The position numbers and the translations under genes were made by a program. 64,000 nucleotides of DNA. Origin: Rebecca billardiae RCC1528. Lineage: Eukaryota > Haptophyta. Position 1 is the first letter of the stretch. The number at the start of each line of letters is the position of its first letter. The stretch spans positions 1,178,001-1,242,000 of the forward strand of contig OZ251242.1 in NCBI GenBank assembly GCA_965240325.2, in the 5' to 3' direction. Shown piece by piece: positions 63,767 to 64,000 of the stretch. The notes below the pieces were generated by a model. The model was not told the DNA's origin. It was given only the letters and a program-made list of their open reading frames with translations, and did no database searches.

Positions 63767-64000
63767 CAAGCGCTTTGGCAAGTATATGGTATAAGAAAAA
63801 CGGTGACACGCGCGGACGCGCCATCCTTCATCCGGCACACGACCAGCGGAAGTGAGCGCACGAATTCATAACGGAGAGGACCGCTGAGGCAAGGGAGTCA
63901 AGGGTGCCCGCGCCCCGGTGGCGCGCTCGGCGGATGTTGGGATACACCTTTGGGCCCTATGGAGCGCTCGTTGGAACTTGAGCGGGGGTGGAACTTGACA
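63767..64000. other. Right edge, presumed promoter region
   Basis: 234 bases upstream of the sulfotransferase-like gene up to the window end. The sequence is AT-richer near 63780-63800 (agtatatggtataagaaaaa), which could be part of its promoter or leader. No other gene is visible. Confidence 0.35.

Noticed and set aside
1-64000. Bacterial or plasmid origin
   Set aside because: Introns interrupt conserved motifs, and uL16/RPL10, CFAP99, PIEZO and cyclin are eukaryotic; there are no ribosome-binding sites or operons.

Overview
The window looks like nuclear DNA of a very GC-rich, flagellated, photosynthetic eukaryotic microalga, most plausibly a haptophyte-type alga (inference, not proven). The evidence is 16 spliceosomal introns that restore conserved protein motifs, a eukaryotic cytosolic ribosomal protein (uL16), a PIEZO channel, the flagellar protein CFAP99, a cyclin, and two proteins with signal-peptide-led presequences of the type used for a secondary plastid. 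Genes exceed about 70% GC, while spacers are much closer to 50% and carry AT-rich and simple-repeat islands.

Layout. 1-11121 (-): 5' part of an enormous PIEZO mechanosensitive channel gene, running off the left edge. 11535-13547 (-): exostosin-like GT47 glycosyltransferase, divergent from 13656-16337 (+), a pectinacetylesterase/Notum-type esterase. 16964-18298 (+): cyclin. 18361-19696: non-coding foldback element. 20672-21809 (-): ribosomal protein uL16 (RPL10), divergent from a 54-residue COA3-like membrane protein at 21957-22121. 23285-25132 (-): RING-like/F-box/RCC1 protein. 25546-32034 (-): giant secretory protein with BPI/TULIP-like lumenal regions and a PqiA-like membrane domain. 32220-33398 (+): sulfotransferase-like protein. 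33926-35281 (+): fusion of a NADAR ADP-ribose glycosidase domain with an ERI1-type exonuclease. 36002-36412 (-): small single-pass membrane protein, divergent from CFAP99 at 36696-40008 (+). 40469-41278 (+): weak gene.

41279-46078 is repeat-rich. It carries a 13-bp minisatellite, microsatellites and a 3.3-kb mosaic tandem array of three modules shuffled in different orders. 46079-48395 (-): carotenoid-isomerase-family oxidoreductase. 48396-51053: two 0.3-kb direct repeats and spacer. 51054-52385 (-): xylose-isomerase-like TIM-barrel protein. 53762-58292 (-): 1437-residue EF-hand protein. 58595-61033 (-): protein resembling a degenerate SNF2 helicase. 61699-62574 (-): thylakoid-lumen-type protein. 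62750-63766 (-): second sulfotransferase-like protein.

There is no operon logic. Recurrent themes are secretory-pathway carbohydrate and sulfate chemistry (GT47, pectinacetylesterase, two sulfotransferase-like proteins), membrane sensing and lipid handling (PIEZO, TULIP-PqiA), plastid proteins and the flagellum. The most novel candidates are the NADAR-ERI1 fusion, the TULIP-PqiA fusion, the pseudo-SNF2 protein and the mosaic array. Nearly all introns start GTGCGY instead of GTRAGT. Because this GC-rich sequence has few stop codons, the strand opposite each gene carries very long spurious open frames.
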